A stretch of DNA of 64,000 nucleotides from Hylemonella sp. GTDB taxonomy: Bacteria > Pseudomonadota > Gammaproteobacteria > Burkholderiales > Burkholderiaceae_C. The stretch's first letter is position 1; each line of letters starts with the position of its first letter. Below the pieces are notes generated by a model that saw only the letters and a program-made list of their open reading frames with translations, did no database searches and was not told where the DNA came from. Below are positions 25,016-33,595 of this stretch, piece after piece. A program made the translations under genes and the position numbers. Where the stretch lies: the NCBI GenBank assembly GCA_030695415.1, contig JAUYQZ010000001.1, positions 104,466-168,465 of the forward strand. The letters run 5' to 3'.

Positions 25016-26803
25016 ATGATCAACGCCACCACGCTGCGCCGATGGTTCCCCTTTCTCGGCTGGCCGCGTCCGACGGCCGAGGCCCTGCGCCAGGACGCCT
25101 CGGCCGCTCTCACGGGCGCGGTGGTGGTGCTGCCGCAGTCCATCGCCTTCGCCAGCATTGCCGGCCTGCCGCCCGAATACGGGCTGTACGCCGCCATGGT
25201 GCCGGCCATCGTGGGCGCGCTATGGGGCTCGAGCCGGCACCTGGTGTCCGGGCCGACCACGGCCCTGTCCATCGTCGTCTTCGCCTCGATGAGCCCGCTG
25301 GCGCAAGCCGGCAGCGCGCAGTACATCGGCCTGGTGCTCACGCTCACCCTGCTGGTCGGCCTGATCCAGCTGGGCATGGGCCTGGCCAAACTGGGCGCCC
25401 TGGTGAACTTCATCTCCCACACGGTCATCCTGGGCTTCACGGCGGGCGCTGCCTTCCTGATCGTCGCCAGCCAGATCGGCAATTTCCTGGGGATGTCGAT
25501 TCCGCGCGGCCTGCCCTTCCACGAAACGCTGCTGTACGCCGGGCAGCACCTCAACGAATCGCACCTGTGGGTGATCGCCGTCGGCATGTGCACCCTGCTC
25601 TGCGGCATTCTGGCCCGACGTCACCTGAAGAAGTTTCCCTACATGATCCTGGCCATGCTGGCCGGCAGCCTGCTGGCGGTCGTGGTCAACCATCTGGTGG
25701 GTGCCGAGCAGGCCGACATTGCCAGCATGGGTGCGGTGCATGCGACGCTGCCGCCACTGACACTGCCCGGCCTGTCTTTCGCCGCCGTCCAGTCCCTGCT
25801 CTTCCCTGCCTTCATCATCGCCATCCTGGGCCTGACGGAAGCGGTGGCCATTGCGCGCTCCATCGCCACCCAGTCGGGCCAGCGCATCGACAGCAACCAG
25901 GAATTCATCGGCCAGGGCCTGTCGAACGTGGCGGGCAGCTTCTTCTCGGCCTATCCCTCCAGCGGCTCCTTCAACCGCAGCGGACTGAACTACGCCTCCG
26001 GCGCACGGACCGGACTGGCCGCGGCCTTCTCCGCCGTGTTCCTGCTGGTGATTTCTGTCTTCGCCGCGCCCGTGGTGGCCTACATCCCGATCGCGGCGAT
26101 GGCGGCCATCCTGTTCATCGTGGCCTACGCGCTGGTGGACTTCCATCACGTCGGCCTCATCCTGCGTCGCCACCCGCGCGAACGAGTCGTGCTGCTGGTC
26201 ACTTTCTTCGGCACCCTGATCGACCTGGAAAAAGGCCTGTTCCTGGGCATCGTGACCTCGCTGCTGTTCTACCTGCACAAGACCTCGCAGCCCGTGATCG
26301 AGGAGCGCGCCCTGCCGCACGGGCAGCTGGGCACGCCCGGGCGCAAGCTGGTGGCGGCCGACGACCACACCCCGACCTGCCCGCAACTCGCCATCCTGCG
26401 CATGCAGGGCTCCATCTACTTCGGCGCCGTCGAGCATGTGCGCAACCACCTGCACGCGGTGGACGAGAAATCGCTGATGCTGCTGTCGCGCGGCATCAAC
26501 TTCGTCGACCTGGCGGGCGCCGAATTACTGGGCGAAGAGGCGAAGCGACGCCAGGACCAGGGGGGGCGCCTCTACCTGGTGGGTCTGTCCAGCGCGGTGC
26601 AGCACTCGCTCAAGCGGGCCGGCCAGGTCGAGGTGATCGGCGCGCAGAACATCATCACGCACAAGAGCGAAGCCTTCGCCACGATCTACCGCCAGCTCGA
26701 CAACGAGGTCTGCCGCCATTGCACCCAGCGTGTCTTTGAGGAGTGCCAGGCTCGTCTGCCCAGCGGCGAACCCCGGCCCGCGGCCGCACCACCCTCCCCC
26801 TGA
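25016..26803 (+). CDS. Second SulP-family anion permease
   Basis: This 595-residue SulP protein (GAVVVLPQSIAFASIAGLPPE; FIIAILGLTEAVAIARSIA; STAS domain with LRMQGSIYFGAVEHVRNHL) follows the first by 43 bases and lacks its inserted loop. The two are only moderately alike, so they are old paralogues rather than a fresh duplication. The last 30 residues include CRHCTQRVFEEC, a cysteine-rich tail after the STAS domain that could bind metal or sense redox state. It is probably co-transcribed with soeABC and the first SulP gene. Confidence 0.88.
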   Translation: MINATTLRRWFPFLGWPRPTAEALRQDASAALTGAVVVLPQSIAFASIAGLPPEYGLYAAMVPAIVGALWGSSRHLVSGPTTALSIVVFASMSPLAQAGSAQYIGLVLTLTLLVGLIQLGMGLAKLGALVNFISHTVILGFTAGAAFLIVASQIGNFLGMSIPRGLPFHETLLYAGQHLNESHLWVIAVGMCTLLCGILARRHLKKFPYMILAMLAGSLLAVVVNHLVGAEQADIASMGAVHATLPPLTLPGLSFAAVQSLLFPAFIIAILGLTEAVAIARSIATQSGQRIDSNQEFIGQGLSNVAGSFFSAYPSSGSFNRSGLNYASGARTGLAAAFSAVFLLVISVFAAPVVAYIPIAAMAAILFIVAYALVDFHHVGLILRRHPRERVVLLVTFFGTLIDLEKGLFLGIVTSLLFYLHKTSQPVIEERALPHGQLGTPGRKLVAADDHTPTCPQLAILRMQGSIYFGAVEHVRNHLHAVDEKSLMLLSRGINFVDLAGAELLGEEAKRRQDQGGRLYLVGLSSAVQHSLKRAGQVEVIGAQNIITHKSEAFATIYRQLDNEVCRHCTQRVFEECQARLPSGEPRPAAAPPSP

Positions 26804-26822
26804 AAAAGAAAGGACCCATCGC

Positions 26823-27452
26823 ATGAGCGACGCACTGAACTACCTGATCCAGGCCCGGCCCGATGCCATGGGCCACTACTTCAAGTTCCTCAAGGAAACC
26901 GGCAAGCACCTGGACCCCAAGACGCGCAACCTGATCTCCGTCATCACCAAGGTGCATTCGCAGACCGAGCGAGGCTTCCGGCAGTACCTCAGCCGTGCGC
27001 TGCGCGAAGGCGCCACGCCCATGGAGGTGCTGGACGCGCTGCTGATGGCCTTTCCCGCCCTGGGCCTGGCCAAGATCATCTGGGCCACCGACATCATCCT
27101 GGACATGAACATTCCGGGCTTCGAGCCCTCGGCCCTGCACGGCGAGCCGCCGAGCTGGCGCGACGTCATGGCCGCGGCCGACGTGCCCGACGGCGAGGTG
27201 GCCCGCGTGGATTGCGAGGGCCGCGGCCTGTTCATCTACCGCGAGAAGAAGGCCTACCAGGTCTACGACAGCCGCTGCCCGCACCAGAGCACCAACATCC
27301 CCCATCTGGCGCTCAAGGGCAGCACCCTGACCTGCCCCAAGCACGAATGGGCTTTCGACGTGAAGAGCGGCGACTGCATCAAGAAGGGCAACACCCCGCT
27401 CACGCGCATCGAATCCAAGGTGCTCAAAGGGCGGCTGATGGCGCGCTGGTAA
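26823..27452 (+). CDS. AhpD/CMD-like domain fused to a Rieske [2Fe-2S] domain
   Basis: The 209-residue protein combines two domains. Residues about 1-100 resemble carboxymuconolactone decarboxylase/AhpD proteins (LDPKTRNLISVITKVHSQTE, REGATPMEVLDALL) but have no CxxC redox pair. Residues about 115-209 are a Rieske ferredoxin-like domain with ligands in SRCPHQSTNIPH and LTCPKHEWAFD (C-x-H and C-x2-H). It is soluble and cytoplasmic by its lack of a signal. The gene lies between the SulP genes and tusA, preceded by GAAAGGA. A role as an electron carrier in sulfur metabolism is a guess from context. Confidence 0.85.
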   Translation: MSDALNYLIQARPDAMGHYFKFLKETGKHLDPKTRNLISVITKVHSQTERGFRQYLSRALREGATPMEVLDALLMAFPALGLAKIIWATDIILDMNIPGFEPSALHGEPPSWRDVMAAADVPDGEVARVDCEGRGLFIYREKKAYQVYDSRCPHQSTNIPHLALKGSTLTCPKHEWAFDVKSGDCIKKGNTPLTRIESKVLKGRLMARW

Positions 27453-27493
27453 GCGCCGGCCCGGCCGGGCCAGGCGACCCCGGCCCAACCCTA

Positions 27494-27538
27494 TTACCCA
27501 CATGGATTACACCGCCCCACCCGTTGCGGTAATAGACG
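27494..27538 (+). promoter_or_regulatory. Two-part palindromic regulatory element, tusA copy
   Basis: TTACCCACATGGATTA (27494-27509), seven bases, CCACCCGTTGCGGTAA (27517-27532), then TAGACG. It matches the dsr and soeA copies in arm sequence, spacing and the terminal TAGACG. The tusA ATG is 106 bases downstream. Confidence 0.65.
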
Positions 27539-27644
27539 CCGCCGGGGGCACCGCCAAGAATGGTCATTGGCAGCCATACTGCGAGGGTGGCGCGCCCGCG
27601 ACACCCGACAACCGATGCTGCAACGGCAGCGAATGGAGACAAAG

Positions 27645-27872
27645 ATGAACTTCGACAAGGAATACGACGCCTCCGGCCTGGCTTGCCCGCTGCCCATCGT
27701 CAAGACCAAGAAGGCCCTGGCCGACATGGCCTCGGGCACGGTCCTGAAGGTCATGGCCACCGACCCCGGCTCCGTCTGTGACATGGCGGCCTTTGCCGAG
27801 CAGACCGGCAACGCGCTGCTGGAGCAGGGCGAAGAAGGCGGCAAGTACGTCTTCTTCCTCAAGAAGGCCTGA
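27645..27872 (+). CDS. tusA: TusA-family sulfur carrier
   Basis: TusA (75 residues) carries persulfide sulfur on the cysteine of its CPxP motif, here LACPLPIVKTKKAL at about residue 14. In sulfur oxidisers it delivers sulfur to DsrEFH or to Hdr-like systems. The ATG at 27645 has GGAGAC upstream; an in-frame ATG 12 bases earlier would add METK. dsrE2 follows 45 bases later, the usual tusA-dsrE2 pairing, but the rhodanese gene that often precedes tusA is absent; a Rieske fusion gene precedes it instead. Confidence 0.94.
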   Translation: MNFDKEYDASGLACPLPIVKTKKALADMASGTVLKVMATDPGSVCDMAAFAEQTGNALLEQGEEGGKYVFFLKKA

Positions 27873-27917
27873 AGCCGCACGGACGACCCGACAAGAACAT
27901 AACGAGGAGACAAGAAC

Positions 27918-28385
27918 ATGGCTAAGAAAATGGCGCTGATCGCCACCAAGGGCACGCTGGACATGGCCTACCCGCCCTTCATCCTGGGCTCGACCGCCGC
28001 GGCGCTGGGCTGGGACGTGCAGATCTTCTTCACCTTCTACGGCCTGCAGCTGCTGCGCAAGGACCTCAGCGACGTGAAGATCAGCCCGCTGGGCAACCCC
28101 GCGATGCCCATGCCCATCCCCATGCCCGTCATGGTGCAGATGCTGCCGGGCATGGAGTCCATGGCCACCATGATGATGAAGCAGAAGATGAAATCCAAGG
28201 GCGTGGCCTCGCTGGAAGAACTGCGCGACCTGTGCCTGGAAGCCGACGTCAAGTTCGTCGCCTGCCAGATGACGGTGGACCTCTTCGAGTTCCAGAAGAG
28301 CGACTTCATCGACAACATCGAATACGGCGGCGCCGCGACCTTCATGAAGTTCGCCGGCGAATCCGACGTCTGCCTCTTCATCTGA
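27918..28385 (+). CDS. dsrE2: DsrE2, DsrE-family sulfurtransferase
   Basis: DsrE2 proteins exchange sulfur with TusA. The 155-residue protein has the family start MAKKMALIATKGTLDMAYPP, a methionine/proline-rich loop (GNPAMPMPIPMPVMVQMLPG) and cysteines in LRDLCLEADVKFVACQMTVD, the second being the usual reactive position. The hydrophobic stretch near residues 20-45 may associate with the membrane. It pairs with tusA in one transcript and is preceded by AACGAGGAGAC. Confidence 0.93.
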   Translation: MAKKMALIATKGTLDMAYPPFILGSTAAALGWDVQIFFTFYGLQLLRKDLSDVKISPLGNPAMPMPIPMPVMVQMLPGMESMATMMMKQKMKSKGVASLEELRDLCLEADVKFVACQMTVDLFEFQKSDFIDNIEYGGAATFMKFAGESDVCLFI

Positions 28386-28523
28386 CCCCAGCTGTCAGAC
28401 ACCGGCCTCCAGCCCCGGCTGGACGCTGCCCGCCGGGGCTGGATCGACCGCCCTGACCCGGCGGACATCACAGCCACCTTGAGTTTGCGTCCCGCCGACC
28501 GAATCCAACGCCAAGGGTATGCC

Positions 28524-29393
28524 ATGAAACGTCTGATCGCGAGTCTGTTGTTCCTGCTGGCAGCGTCGAATGCGCTGGCGCTCGCCCCGTATGTGCGTGG
28601 CGCCAAGCTGCCCGCTGCCGAGTTGCCGGCACTGATGGCCACCGTCGAGCAGAAGCTGCAGGCCGCCGGCTTGACCGTGATCGGCCGGCACCTGCCCAAG
28701 GGCATCCCGTCCAACGCCACGATCGTCGTCACCGACCCCGGCATCCTGGATGCCATCGGCAAGGTGGGCGGCTCGGCCATCACCGCCGCGGCCTTGCGCG
28801 TGGGCGTGCAGGCCGACGGCAGCGTCTCCTACATGAACCCCGAGTACTGGCACCGCGCCTTCGTGCGCAAGAAGTACGGCCAGGTGGAAGCCGCCGTCAA
28901 AGCGGCGCAGGTCCGGCTGGCGCAGGCACTGGGCGAAGGCGCGGCTTTCGGCGGCGACGTCGCGGCCGACGATCTGGCCAGCTACCGCTACATGTTCGGC
29001 ATGGAACGCTTCGACACCAACAGCGAACTGGCCCAGCACGCCAGCTTCGACGAAGCGCTGGCCCGCGTGCGTGCCAACCTGGCCCAGGGCACGGCCGACA
29101 CCGGCAAAGTCTACGAGGTGGTGATGGCGGAGCAGAAGATCGCCGTCCTGGGCGTGGCCATGAACAGTGCCGACAGTGGCGAGGGCTGGTGGGTCAACAA
29201 GATCGAAGGCAGCGCCCATGTGGCCGCCCTGCCCTACGAGATCTTCATCGTCGACAACAAGGTCTACGCCCTGTACGCGCGCTTTCGCATCGCGCTGGCC
29301 TGGCCGGAGCTGGGCATGGGCCAGTTCATGCGCATCATGGGCGCACCGAATGCCATCCAGGACATCATGACCCGGGTGGCGACCAAACCGTAA
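28524..29393 (+). CDS. Exported protein of unknown function in the tusA-dsrE2-yeeE cluster
   Basis: This 289-residue protein starts MKRLIASLLFLLAASNALAL, a clear Sec signal peptide. The mature part has VSYMNPEYWHRAFVRKKYG and IVVTDPGILDAIGKVGG, faintly recalling DUF302-type domains, in a protein that may contain two related halves; I am not sure of the family. There is no cysteine in the mature part. Its place between dsrE2 and a YeeE-type transporter suggests a periplasmic role in handling thiosulfate or sulfane sulfur. The ATG at 28524 is preferred over the longer frame because of the signal peptide. Confidence 0.75.
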   Translation: MKRLIASLLFLLAASNALALAPYVRGAKLPAAELPALMATVEQKLQAAGLTVIGRHLPKGIPSNATIVVTDPGILDAIGKVGGSAITAAALRVGVQADGSVSYMNPEYWHRAFVRKKYGQVEAAVKAAQVRLAQALGEGAAFGGDVAADDLASYRYMFGMERFDTNSELAQHASFDEALARVRANLAQGTADTGKVYEVVMAEQKIAVLGVAMNSADSGEGWWVNKIEGSAHVAALPYEIFIVDNKVYALYARFRIALAWPELGMGQFMRIMGAPNAIQDIMTRVATKP

Positions 29394-29438
29394 GATTCGC
29401 ACCCTGTTACTACTGACAACTACTACGGAGACTATCGA

Positions 29439-30545
29439 ATGGAGAGCACCGTCAATCTGAGCGCCTGGGTCGTCTGGGGCGGCTTCGCGCTGGCCCTGGT
29501 CTTTGGTTTCGTCGCCAGCAAGACCAACTTCTGCACCATGGGGGCGATCTCCGACGTCGTCAACATGGAGCACTGGGGCCGCATGCGCATGTGGCTGCTG
29601 GCCATTGCCGTGGCCATCGTGGGCACCAGCGTGCTGAGCTACACCGGCGCAGTGGACCTGAGCAAGTCCATCTACCAGCGCCCCATGCTGCCCTGGCTGT
29701 CGCTGATCCTGGGTGGGGTGCTGTTCGGCGTTGGCATGACCATGGCCGGCGGCTGCGCCAACAAGAACCTGCTGCGCGTGGGCGGCGGCAGCGTGCGCTC
29801 GCTGGTGGTGCTGGTCTTCCTGGGCATCTCGGCCTACATGACCCTCAAGGGACTGTTCGGCCAGTGGCGCGCCAGCCTGCTCGACCCGGTTTCCGTGGAC
29901 CTCTCGGGCTGGGGCTTCAAGACCCAGAGCCTGGGCGACATCCTGGGCGGCCTCACCGGCCTGCCGGGCAAAACGGCCCTGCTGCTGGCCACGGCCATCG
30001 TGGCGCTGGCGCTGCTGGGCTTCGTGTTCAAGGACAAGCGCTTCCGCGCCAACCTGAGCCAGATCATTGGCGCTGTCGTGCTCGGCGGCATCATCATCGC
30101 CGGCTGGTACCTCACGGGCCACATCGGTTACGCCGAGAACCCCGACACGCTGGAGATGACCTACTTCGGCACCAACACGCGCACGCTGGAGTCCTTCAGC
30201 TTCGTGGCGCCGATCGCCTACAACCTGGAACTGCTCATGCTGTGGACCGACAAGTCCCTGCGCGTGACCTTCGGCATCGCCACCGCGCTGGGCGTCATCC
30301 TCGGCTCGCTGGCCTACGCGCTGTCCACCAAGAGCTTCCGCTGGGAAGGTTTCGCCAGCTTCGCCGACCTGCGCAACCAGCTCGTCGGTGCCATGCTCAT
30401 GGGCTTCGGCGGCGTCACCGCCATGGGCTGCACCGTGGGCCAGGGCCTGACCGGCGTCTCCACCCTGGCGCTGGGCTCCTTCATCACCATGCTGAGCATC
30501 ATCGCCGGTGCCACCGGCATGATGAAGTGGCAGCAGCGCGACTGA
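29439..30545 (+). CDS. YeeE/YedE-family sulfur-compound transporter
   Basis: The 368-residue membrane protein belongs to the YeeE/YedE (TsuA-type) family, whose characterised members take up thiosulfate through a chain of conserved cysteines. Such cysteines are visible in KTNFCTMGAISD, TMAGGCANKNLLRVGGGS and TAMGCTVGQGLTGVS. About nine to ten hydrophobic segments are present. Next to tusA and dsrE2 it probably delivers sulfane sulfur to the cytoplasmic relay. TACGGAGA precedes the start, and a strong terminator follows 16 bases after the stop. Confidence 0.9.
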   Translation: MESTVNLSAWVVWGGFALALVFGFVASKTNFCTMGAISDVVNMEHWGRMRMWLLAIAVAIVGTSVLSYTGAVDLSKSIYQRPMLPWLSLILGGVLFGVGMTMAGGCANKNLLRVGGGSVRSLVVLVFLGISAYMTLKGLFGQWRASLLDPVSVDLSGWGFKTQSLGDILGGLTGLPGKTALLLATAIVALALLGFVFKDKRFRANLSQIIGAVVLGGIIIAGWYLTGHIGYAENPDTLEMTYFGTNTRTLESFSFVAPIAYNLELLMLWTDKSLRVTFGIATALGVILGSLAYALSTKSFRWEGFASFADLRNQLVGAMLMGFGGVTAMGCTVGQGLTGVSTLALGSFITMLSIIAGATGMMKWQQRD

Positions 30546-30561
30546 ACCACCACCAGCCCCC

Positions 30562-30592
30562 GCAAAAAGCCGCGCACTGCGCGGCTTTTTGC
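30562..30592. terminator. Strong bidirectional terminator after the yeeE gene
   Basis: GCAAAAAGCCGCGC-ACT-GCGCGGCTTTTTGC is a perfect 14-base stem with a 3-base loop, A-run before and T-run after. The core is the reverse complement of the terminator at 32294-32322. Confidence 0.92.
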
Positions 30593-30833
30593 TTGGATCG
30601 TGCACTTGTTCACGCCTACTCACCCATTGGGAGGGTGCCAGCCACGCCTTACGGGTGAGAGACAGTTGCCGGCCCGCACCCTACGATCGTTTCCTTGCAC
30701 TCCTGGCCCCCGGATACATCGAGGGGCGCTGGCACAGGCAGGGCACGCGGTAACAACAGAGAGGGCTTGCCTGCCAAGGCACGGGAGCTGCACCCAGAGG
30801 GTGCGCTCTTGCTCCAATACAAGAAAGAAAACA
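30593..30833. other. Intergenic stretch upstream of the lipoprotein gene
   Basis: About 240 bases with no gene. An inverted pair CACCC/GGGTG lies at 30621-30637. No convincing promoter boxes were found. Confidence 0.4.
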
Positions 30834-32276
30834 ATGGCAGGCAGATATCTTTTCGCGCTCCTGGCTTTATCTCTACTGGCAGGCTGTGGCACGCCCCGGA
30901 CCCAGCAGCCCCTGGGCGTTGCTGTACCCGAAGAAGTCAGACAGGACATCAGGACTGAAAAGCCGCTGGTGCAGTGGAAACTGGCGAAGGTGACCTTTGA
31001 CAAGGCGCGCATCTGCCTGGACTGCGGGGCTGTTGGCAACTATTTCAAGCACTACCTGGACAGGCGATTCAACCAGGAGTTCCCGGCCTTGCTGGAGAAG
31101 AAACTGTCCGAGAGCGGGTTCTTTGATGCCAGCTCGGGTCGATCGATGTCGGTTGTCGCCACGCTGGTCAAGTTCGACCCCGGCGAAGGTGATCGCAAGA
31201 TCATGACAAGCCGGCAATTGTCCATCCGCTATGAGTTCATGGATGGAAGCTCGGTGGTCGCCGTGCGCGACATCACCAGCGTCGGGAAATCGAATGCTTT
31301 TCAGGGTAATGAGCGCTACCCCGAGGCTGTCGATGACGCCATCACGCGCAACATCCGCTTGCTGGTTCTGAGCCTGTTCGCCAAATCAAACTCGGCAGAG
31401 GCCGGACGAGCCAGGAGCGAAATGGCCGCAATCGATGCGGAGGCTAAACAAGATCTTCGCGGCAGTCTGGGCGGAATCGTTCTCTTTGGCGCCATTGACT
31501 CGGTCAAGGCCGTTGGCAGTGCAGTGGGCGGCGCCGTCACGTTCGTGGGCCAGAACAGCGGCGCCATTTCCGAAGGACTCAACTCGACGTCTGCGGCAAT
31601 GGACCGCAGCAACCGATCGAATAACGCGGCCTATGCCCAGGCACTGACTGCATCCAGGCCGCAGCCCGTGACTCCGTCCGCATCTTCCGGGTCACAAAGC
31701 GTGAACAGGCCGCCGAATCAGCATACGGCGGGCAATACGACATCGACGGGACAGCGCAGTGCAGGCAGTCCGGCCAGCGCGAGCGCCGCGAAGCCGTCGA
31801 CTTACGCCCCAACCCGGGTGGCGGCCAACAGTGGGCACGTTTGCCCCGAAGACAACCGGATGTTCACCTCGGCCGATCTTGCTGCAGGCTGTGCCGACAC
31901 CTACGTCAAGGCCAGAACGAAAGCCGACGCTGAAGCCAGGCAGAAGGCTGATGAGGAACGCAAGGCGGGAGTGGCCCGGGCCGAGAAGCTGGCGGCGCAA
32001 GACAAAGAGCGCGCCGACAAAGAGGCCCAGCGAAAAGCCGAAGGCTGGCTGGTGAATGAGAAGGTCTATGGAGACTCGCTCGAAGAGCATCAAGCCCAGA
32101 CATGGTGCCAGAGAAGAGTGCCTGAATATCAAAGGGAAATGCAGGCCACCCGGAACAAGCTGATCAGCGTGGGCACCTGCTCCTGCAAGTCGGGGGGCGC
32201 TGCGGTGTCGCTGAGCAAGCTGTTCCGTTGTGAGTTTCCTGTCACGTACCGGGCGTACGAGACCAGTTCACGGTGA
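30834..32276 (+). CDS. Lipoprotein with C-terminal charged coiled-coil, unknown function
   Basis: The 480-residue protein starts MAGRYLFALLALSLLAGCGT with lipobox LLAGC. Residues about 30-180 form a folded domain (FDKARICLDCGAVGNYFKHY), followed by a low-complexity Ser/Thr/Ala region (about 270-330) and a Lys/Glu/Ala coiled-coil (about 350-400, KADAEARQKADEERKAG). I recognise no family. Its composition is less GC-rich than the sulfur genes and it lies between two near-identical terminators, so it may have been gained separately. The ribosome site is only weakly purine-rich (AAGAAAGAAA). Confidence 0.75.
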   Translation: MAGRYLFALLALSLLAGCGTPRTQQPLGVAVPEEVRQDIRTEKPLVQWKLAKVTFDKARICLDCGAVGNYFKHYLDRRFNQEFPALLEKKLSESGFFDASSGRSMSVVATLVKFDPGEGDRKIMTSRQLSIRYEFMDGSSVVAVRDITSVGKSNAFQGNERYPEAVDDAITRNIRLLVLSLFAKSNSAEAGRARSEMAAIDAEAKQDLRGSLGGIVLFGAIDSVKAVGSAVGGAVTFVGQNSGAISEGLNSTSAAMDRSNRSNNAAYAQALTASRPQPVTPSASSGSQSVNRPPNQHTAGNTTSTGQRSAGSPASASAAKPSTYAPTRVAANSGHVCPEDNRMFTSADLAAGCADTYVKARTKADAEARQKADEERKAGVARAEKLAAQDKERADKEAQRKAEGWLVNEKVYGDSLEEHQAQTWCQRRVPEYQREMQATRNKLISVGTCSCKSGGAAVSLSKLFRCEFPVTYRAYETSSR

Positions 32277-32293
32277 CCTGCAAGTGACTGAAC

Positions 32294-32322
32294 AAAAAAG
32301 CCGCGCAGTGCGCGGCTTTTTT
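32294..32322. terminator. Bidirectional terminator between convergent genes
   Basis: AAAAAAGCCGCGC-AGT-GCGCGGCTTTTTT ends both the lipoprotein gene and the convergent DUF4395 gene. Its core is the inverted copy of the hairpin at 30562-30592. Confidence 0.92.
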
Positions 32323-32345
32323 ACGATGCGCACAGCGCCAGTGCC

Positions 32346-33065
32346 TCAGGCGTTCCAGCTCAGGTTGTTGCAGGCCTCGCACTCGTCCTTCATGATGCCC
32401 ATCTTCACCAGCAGCGAGTGCACCTTGCAACCCACGCAGAAACCCAGCACGGTCTCCATCCACATGAAGCCCAGGCAGACCCAGACCAGCACCAGCGGAA
32501 TCCACTTGGGCATGTAGTTCACCGTGGTGGGCAGCACCTCGTGCATGGCCACCGCGTTGACCCAGCCGGCGAAGGTGTCCGGGTTGAAGAACACCAGGCA
32601 GACCGCAATGAAGCTCGCGCCGATCGCCCACGCGAAACGCTTGGGCGTCAGCGGCTTCCACACCGGTGCATGGCCGCGGGCCAGCAGGCTGGCAATCAGC
32701 ACCGTCGGGGAAAGGCGTGAAGTGAAGGCAAACATGCCAGCCAGCATCTCGAACAGCGCGTAGATCAGCACCCAGGTCTGCAGCGTGTAGTCGTAGGTGC
32801 GGCGCACGGCCTCCACGTGGTAGAGGATGCGGTCGTCGAAATCGGTGTCGAAGGTGTCCTTGATGTAGTTGCCGGTCACGACCCAGTGCGAGCCGAATAC
32901 GGCGTCATAGAGCGTGAAGGCCATGAACAGGGGGATGGCCAGCATCAACCCCGCGCGGATGCGCACCGCGATATCGTTGATGAACAGCGTATCGGCGGCC
33001 GGGTCCTGGAACCACAGGCGGTGGAAGGTGGTGAAGAACGGTCCGTGGGCTTTTTTCAGCGGCAT
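32346..33065 (-). CDS. DUF4395-like integral membrane protein
   Basis: The 239-residue protein has about five hydrophobic segments and paired cysteine motifs near the C-terminus, GFCVGCKVH and DECEACNNLSW, characteristic of the DUF4395 group as I recall it. Members are often found near thioredoxin or rhodanese genes in sulfur-oxidising bacteria, which suggests a link to thiol or sulfur chemistry, but no function is established. It starts MPLKKAHGPFFTTFHRLWFQ, so both ends probably face the cytoplasm. It stands alone, 160 bases downstream of the next minus-strand gene. Confidence 0.75.
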   Translation of the reverse strand: MPLKKAHGPFFTTFHRLWFQDPAADTLFINDIAVRIRAGLMLAIPLFMAFTLYDAVFGSHWVVTGNYIKDTFDTDFDDRILYHVEAVRRTYDYTLQTWVLIYALFEMLAGMFAFTSRLSPTVLIASLLARGHAPVWKPLTPKRFAWAIGASFIAVCLVFFNPDTFAGWVNAVAMHEVLPTTVNYMPKWIPLVLVWVCLGFMWMETVLGFCVGCKVHSLLVKMGIMKDECEACNNLSWNA

Positions 33066-33227
33066 GAAAGGTCTCTCGGCAGGAACGGGGATCAGAAGCC
33101 TGCCCGCCCGCCCACATCAAGGGGACCGGCTGGCCGGGATTTTCATAATTAAGAATGTGAGCATATAAGAAAGTTCCACTACTCCGCAAGCGGACTTTCA
33201 CGTAGCCCGAGGCCTCAGCCCTAGGGT

Positions 33228-33527
33228 TTACCCACCCCCGCGCTGGGTGTAAAGGTCAAAGCGCTGCATGAAGGCATGGCGCTCAGCCTCGCTCACCCCG
33301 CTGAAGGCAAAACGCAGCGCCAGGCGCGGCAGGCGCATGAGGGCGATCGCGCGCTCGGGCTGCGCGCTCCAGGCCAGTTGCAGGCGGCCGGTACCCAGGG
33401 TGACCTGCGCCTTCGCGCCGCGGACTTCATGCGGATGGTCCCCCACCGCGCGCGGCAGCCAGGACAGCCATTCGGCCTCGGTGCACGACATGTCGCGCTC
33501 GAAGGTTTCGGGGTAGAAGGATTGCAC
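33228..33527 (-). CDS. Small unknown protein, last gene of the aldehyde oxidoreductase operon
   Basis: The 99-residue protein starts MQSFYPETFERDMSCTEAEW, with LSWLPRAVGDHP and a C-terminal LRFAFSGVSEAERHAFMQRF. It has one cysteine and no signal or membrane segment. I do not know the family. It follows the MoaD-like gene on the same strand, 68 bases downstream with a dispersed repeat unit in between, and may help in cofactor insertion or assembly of the tungsten enzyme; this is inferred from position only. Confidence 0.65.
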   Translation of the reverse strand: MQSFYPETFERDMSCTEAEWLSWLPRAVGDHPHEVRGAKAQVTLGTGRLQLAWSAQPERAIALMRLPRLALRFAFSGVSEAERHAFMQRFDLYTQRGGG

Positions 33528-33546
33528 GGGGGCGGACGCGGATAAA

Positions 33547-33573
33547 GGCTTCGACAGGCTCAGCCCGAACGGG
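33547..33573 (+). repeat. Dispersed repeat, single unit
   Basis: GGC, then TTCGACAGGCTCAGCCCGAA, then CGGG. It lies downstream of the MoaD-like gene, in the same orientation as the unit at 33862-33888 on the gene's other side. Confidence 0.85.
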
Positions 33574-33595
33574 ATAGGGCACGCGGCGGGAGCGG

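Noticed and set aside
22780..25608. 942-residue open frame antisense to the first SulP gene and the start of the second
   Set aside because: It is His/Gln/Arg-rich with no domain, a typical shadow of high-GC coding on the other strand; both sense frames are clear SulP proteins.
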